Positions 61,158-64,000 of a stretch of 64,000 bases of DNA are shown piece after piece (positions within the stretch are counted from its first letter, which is position 1; the number at the start of each line of letters is the position of its first letter). The DNA lies in assembly GCA_037128705.1 (NCBI GenBank), contig JBAXVX010000001.1, forward strand, positions 233,331 to 297,330. Reading direction: 5' to 3'. The stretch comes from CAIVAT01 sp037128705 (GTDB taxonomy: Bacteria; Bacteroidota; Bacteroidia; Bacteroidales; FEN-979). Made by a program: the position numbers and the translations under genes. The notes beneath the pieces were generated by a model. The model had not been told where the DNA came from. It worked only from the letters and a program-made list of their open reading frames with translations, and ran no database searches.

Positions 61158-61859
61158 ATGAAAGTCGTCAAAATGAAACTGCTACCCCTGGCAGGGTTGG
61201 TGGCCATGTTAATTTTTTCCTTTTATTCCTGCCATCACGATGCAGACCTGTCTGTGGAACCGCCCAAACCACCCCCTCCCGGTACCGAATTCAAGTGTTC
61301 GCACGATACCATTTATTTTCAGAATTCGGTATATCCGATCATCCTGTCGGGCTGTGCCAAATCGGGATGTCATGATCAGACATCTCACAAGAGTAACAGG
61401 GTGCTGGATAATTATACAGACATCAGTAAACTGGTAAAACCTTTTGATCCCCAGTCAAGCAAGTTGTACGTAGTCCTCTTTAGTAACTCCGATGGCCGGA
61501 TGCCCCCGAAGGACCCGTTTTCACAAGAACAGAAAAGCATCATTTACTGGTGGATCAAACAGGGAGGGTTCAACAACCGCTGTGATTCCACAGGATGTGA
61601 TTCGGTCAATGTAACCTACACCATGACCATCGATCCGATCATCCAGGCATGGTGCATTGGCTGTCACAGCGGATCAAATCCCCAGTACGGACTCAGCCTG
61701 GACACCTACGAAAATGTGGTTGCCTGTGCCAGCAGTGGCAGGCTGATGGGCGCCATTCGACACGAGACAGGTTTTTACCCGATGCCCAAGGGAGGCGGGA
61801 ATCTCTCATCGTGCGAACTTGCATTATTTCAAAAATGGATCAACATTGGTACACCTTAA
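61158..61859 (+). CDS. Diheme c-type cytochrome lipoprotein
   Basis: A 233-residue lipoprotein (acylation C25 in FYSCHHD) with two cytochrome-c-like domains. The first haem site is C66-AKSG-C71-H72, an expanded CX4CH motif, with a possible axial methionine in GRMPPKD; the second is a normal C166-IG-C169-H170 with a later FYPMPKGG. The second domain is closely similar to the whole of the next gene. Its role in electron transfer at the outer membrane is inferred. Ten bases separate its stop from the next gene. Confidence 0.85.
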   Translation: MKVVKMKLLPLAGLVAMLIFSFYSCHHDADLSVEPPKPPPPGTEFKCSHDTIYFQNSVYPIILSGCAKSGCHDQTSHKSNRVLDNYTDISKLVKPFDPQSSKLYVVLFSNSDGRMPPKDPFSQEQKSIIYWWIKQGGFNNRCDSTGCDSVNVTYTMTIDPIIQAWCIGCHSGSNPQYGLSLDTYENVVACASSGRLMGAIRHETGFYPMPKGGGNLSSCELALFQKWINIGTP

Positions 61860-61869
61860 ACGCACACTC

Positions 61870-62244
61870 ATGAAAAAATTAATCGCCGGAACCCTGTTTC
61901 TCCTTGTGTTGTTGTTTTTGTTCCCCGGATGTTACAATGACAACGAATATGACCTCTATCCATATTCCAGCGCATGCGACAGCATCAATGTGACCTATGC
62001 CAATACAATTGCCCCGATCATGGCGGCCAACTGCAACAGTTGCCATTCAACGGCAGTAGCTTCCGGTGGTGTGGTGACCGACAGTTATGCCGGACTCAGC
62101 ATTGTTGCCCTGAACGGGAGCCTGTGGGGAGGTGTGCATGCAGAACCAGGATATGTTCCCATGCCCAATGACGGAGGTAAATTATCGGCCTGTGACTTAG
62201 GGAAAATCAAAAAATGGATCAATGCCGGGGCGCCCAACAACTAG
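61870..62244 (+). CDS. Monoheme c-type cytochrome lipoprotein
   Basis: About 124 residues; lipoprotein with C21 in LFPGCYND and one haem site C55-NS-C58-H59, with a Met ligand likely in YVPMPNDGG. It is homologous to the second domain of the upstream protein: both share CDSxNVTY, the haem site, GxVxGxxxxExGxxPMP and the ending CxLxxxxKWINxGxP. The frame extends upstream to 61819 inside the previous gene, but the ATG at 61870 begins a proper signal. It is the second gene of the operon. Confidence 0.87.
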   Translation: MKKLIAGTLFLLVLLFLFPGCYNDNEYDLYPYSSACDSINVTYANTIAPIMAANCNSCHSTAVASGGVVTDSYAGLSIVALNGSLWGGVHAEPGYVPMPNDGGKLSACDLGKIKKWINAGAPNN

Positions 62245-62274
62245 CCGGATTAACAGCTTAATAAAACAAGAATA

Positions 62275-62829
62275 ATGAAAGTCAACACCATCCTGGTATC
62301 CTGCCTGTTATTTTGTTCCATGACTGCAGGAGCACAGAAATTTCTAACCAAAACAGGCCATATCCGGTTCTATTCCGATTCACGCCTGGAGAAAATTGAG
62401 GCAATCAGCAAACAGGTAAACAGCGGGGTGGATGTTTCTACCGGAGATTTTGTTTTCAAAGTTCCGATGAAATCATTTGAATTCGAGAAAGCCCTGATGC
62501 AGGAGCACTTCAACGAAAATTATGTGGAATCCGAAAAATTTCCGAGTGCAACGTTTCTCGGAAAGGTGATGAATATCAGGGAGGTCAACCTGGGCAAGGA
62601 TGGACTCTATTATGTAAATGTCGCCGGAAAACTTACAATCCATGGCATCACAAAGGAGATCACTGCAAAGGGGACCTTTGAGGTGAAACAGGGAACCCTG
62701 GTCGGCAAAAGCAAATTCAACGTGGTTCTTGAAGATTTTAAAATCTCCATACCGGGCGCCGTCATTTTAAATATCTCCAAGGAGATCGAAGTGAATGTTG
62801 ATGTTACATTGGATAAAGCAAATATGTAA
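62275..62829 (+). CDS. YceI-family protein
   Basis: A 184-residue secreted protein with a signal (1-20, ending AGAQ) and the YceI lipocalin-like barrel: FYSDSRLEKIEAI, MKSFEFEKALMQEHFNENY, KFPSATFLGKV and LTIHGITKEITAKGTFEV. YceI proteins bind amphiphilic molecules such as isoprenoid quinones or lipids in the periplasm. It follows the cytochromes by 30 bases and precedes the DUF5777 barrel by one base. Confidence 0.93.
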   Translation: MKVNTILVSCLLFCSMTAGAQKFLTKTGHIRFYSDSRLEKIEAISKQVNSGVDVSTGDFVFKVPMKSFEFEKALMQEHFNENYVESEKFPSATFLGKVMNIREVNLGKDGLYYVNVAGKLTIHGITKEITAKGTFEVKQGTLVGKSKFNVVLEDFKISIPGAVILNISKEIEVNVDVTLDKANM

Positions 62830-62830
62830 T

Positions 62831-63733
62831 ATGAAGAACAGGTTATTTTTTATACTCGCTTTTACAGGGGTGATGATCTCTGCTACGACCTTTGCCCAGG
62901 ATGATCTGATGAACATGCTGAATAAGGATGAAAAGCCGGTCATCAATTACACAACAGCTACCTTTAAAACAACCCGCGTAGTGATCGGACACTCTTCTGA
63001 AAATCCACCAACCGGGAACCTCCTGTTCCTCATTACCCATCATTTCGGAGCCATCAACGGGGGCTACGAAAACCTGTTTGGTTTGAAACAAGCTACGATC
63101 CGACTCGGGCTGGAGTATGGAATTACTGACTGGCTGGGGATCGGACTGGGTTTAAATACCCTGAAGAATACCTGGGACGGATTTGTCAAGGTTAAAGCGT
63201 TGCGGCAAAGCACCGGTGCCAGGAGAATGCCCCTCACCATGACAATTTTCGGAAGCACGGCTGTTTATACAACCAAATGGGCTGATCCCAACCGGCAGAA
63301 TTATTTATCCTCACGAATGTCCTATGCCGCCCAGGTGATCCTTGCCCGAAAATTCGGCAATCGTTTCTCCTTTCAGATCGCACCAACCTATGTTCATATC
63401 AATCTTGTTCCCACACCGGAGGATCACAATAACATTTTTTCCATTGGCGGCGGCGGACGTTTTAAAATCAGCCAGCGGGTATCGGTCAATGCGGAGTATT
63501 ATTATCTTTTACCTGGTCAGATAATATCAACCCCTGCCTACAGCTCCTTTTCAGCGGGCGTGGATATTGAAACCGGGGGTCATGTTTTCCAGATCTTCCT
63601 GACGAATTCCATGGGAGAAAACATGGAAAGTATCATTACTGAAACGACCGGCACCTGGTTTAACGGGAACATTTTCCTCGGATTCAATATTTCCAGGATA
63701 TTTACCGTGGTAAAACCAAAGGAATTCAGATAA
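62831..63733 (+). CDS. DUF5777-family beta-barrel protein
   Basis: About 300 residues with a signal peptide (1-22, ending TTFAQ) and the DUF5777 pattern: NPPTGNLLFLITHHFGAINGGY, YGITDWLGIGLGL, then repeated barrel strands to the final GNIFLGFNISRIFTVV. It is probably an outer-membrane barrel. The start at 62831 is one base past the YceI stop, so it is the last gene of the cytochrome/YceI operon. Function is unknown; the context suggests a surface electron-transfer or lipid-handling system. Confidence 0.88.
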   Translation: MKNRLFFILAFTGVMISATTFAQDDLMNMLNKDEKPVINYTTATFKTTRVVIGHSSENPPTGNLLFLITHHFGAINGGYENLFGLKQATIRLGLEYGITDWLGIGLGLNTLKNTWDGFVKVKALRQSTGARRMPLTMTIFGSTAVYTTKWADPNRQNYLSSRMSYAAQVILARKFGNRFSFQIAPTYVHINLVPTPEDHNNIFSIGGGGRFKISQRVSVNAEYYYLLPGQIISTPAYSSFSAGVDIETGGHVFQIFLTNSMGENMESIITETTGTWFNGNIFLGFNISRIFTVVKPKEFR

Positions 63734-63969
63734 CAGGTTTGATTGACCATTCATACATTTATCCCATTTTCGTGATGACTTTCGATGTAATGCCGGGATT
63801 ACAGGGCCGGGTGAAAGTACAATTTTAGGTATTATCATGGCCCTTTATTCAAAACCGGCCAGATTTACGCTGGCATTCAAAAGTGTTGGGATGACCACAA
63901 CCGGTGAGTTCATCAACAGGATCTTAAAAATATTTTTGATTTATTTGTAACTAATCAGTCCTATTTATA

Positions 63970-64000
63970 ATGAGCGATTACATTGAGGGCTTGCAGCACA
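63970..64000 (+). CDS. Start of a gene cut by the window edge
   Basis: An ATG at 63970 opens an uninterrupted frame MSDYIEGLQH to the right edge. Only ten codons are visible, so no function can be given. The 235 bases between this and the DUF5777 gene contain no convincing gene, hairpin or promoter. Confidence 0.4.
   Translation, partial: MSDYIEGLQH

Noticed and set aside
63837..63950. Possible 37-residue gene in the last spacer
   Set aside because: No ribosome site, no promoter and no recognisable pattern; such short frames are expected by chance.
1..64000. tRNA, rRNA or riboswitch genes
   Set aside because: The spacers are short and none shows a cloverleaf, conserved rRNA sequence or known riboswitch core by eye.

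Overview
The window is a gene-dense chromosomal segment from an uncultured-looking member of the Bacteroidota. Evidence for this: C-terminal sorting domains of the type IX secretion system (T9SS, types A and B), a PorP/SprF-family protein, DUF4271, LruC and DUF5777 proteins, lipoproteins with short N-terminal signals, weak Shine-Dalgarno sequences, and many -7 boxes of the form TAnnTTTG. Genes are single copy and mostly intact, and there is no prophage, insertion sequence, rRNA, tRNA or CRISPR array. No gap without a gene exceeds 300 bases.

Layout. 1-4.3 kb (minus): the 5' part of panC, an ammonium transporter, and a NarL-type response regulator overlapping a sensor kinase. 4.4-8.1 kb (plus): an M1 aminopeptidase and an MFS transporter. 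8.2-11.3 kb (minus): a large lipoprotein with a putative beta-helix, He_PIG-type repeats and a LruC domain. 11.6-15.1 kb (plus): mnmA, an M28-PDZ peptidase and a GtrA-like protein. 15.1-22.1 kb (minus): panB, a RluA-type synthase, DUF4271, hemD, rnpA, yidD, an S41 protease, cytidine deaminase and a ChaN-like protein. 22.1-25.2 kb (plus): a lipoprotein and dnaK. 25.4-41.9 kb (plus, with one small minus lipoprotein): a surface block of two paralogous T9SS cargo proteins, an unrecognised secreted protein, a 2761-residue PKD adhesin with a type B sorting domain, and its PorP/SprF partner. 41.9-51.6 kb: an oxidative TCA block (icd, acnA, gltA) interrupted by a 1529-residue AMP-ligase/GNAT fusion. 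51.7-56.1 kb: a lipid- or steroid-like modification cluster (SDR, DUF1214, sulfotransferase, SDR). 56.1-64 kb: nfo, a T9SS cargo protein, a split version of the LruC system, an unknown secreted protein, and a cytochrome c / YceI / DUF5777 operon.

The most unusual feature is a set of short tandem repeats with 7- or 8-base units. They lie directly at or just after stop codons in the spacers, and they also occur in frame inside three otherwise normal genes (M1 peptidase, MFS transporter, SDR), where they encode extra loop peptides. In the MFS gene both units whose reading phase would create a stop codon carry TTA instead of TGA or TAA. Other points of interest are the AMP-ligase/GNAT giant, the SDR-DUF1214-sulfotransferase-SDR module, an 801-base internal duplication in the adhesin, fused and split LruC gene pairs, and several perfect inverted repeats in promoter regions. 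All functional assignments come from reading motifs by eye; no database search was run.
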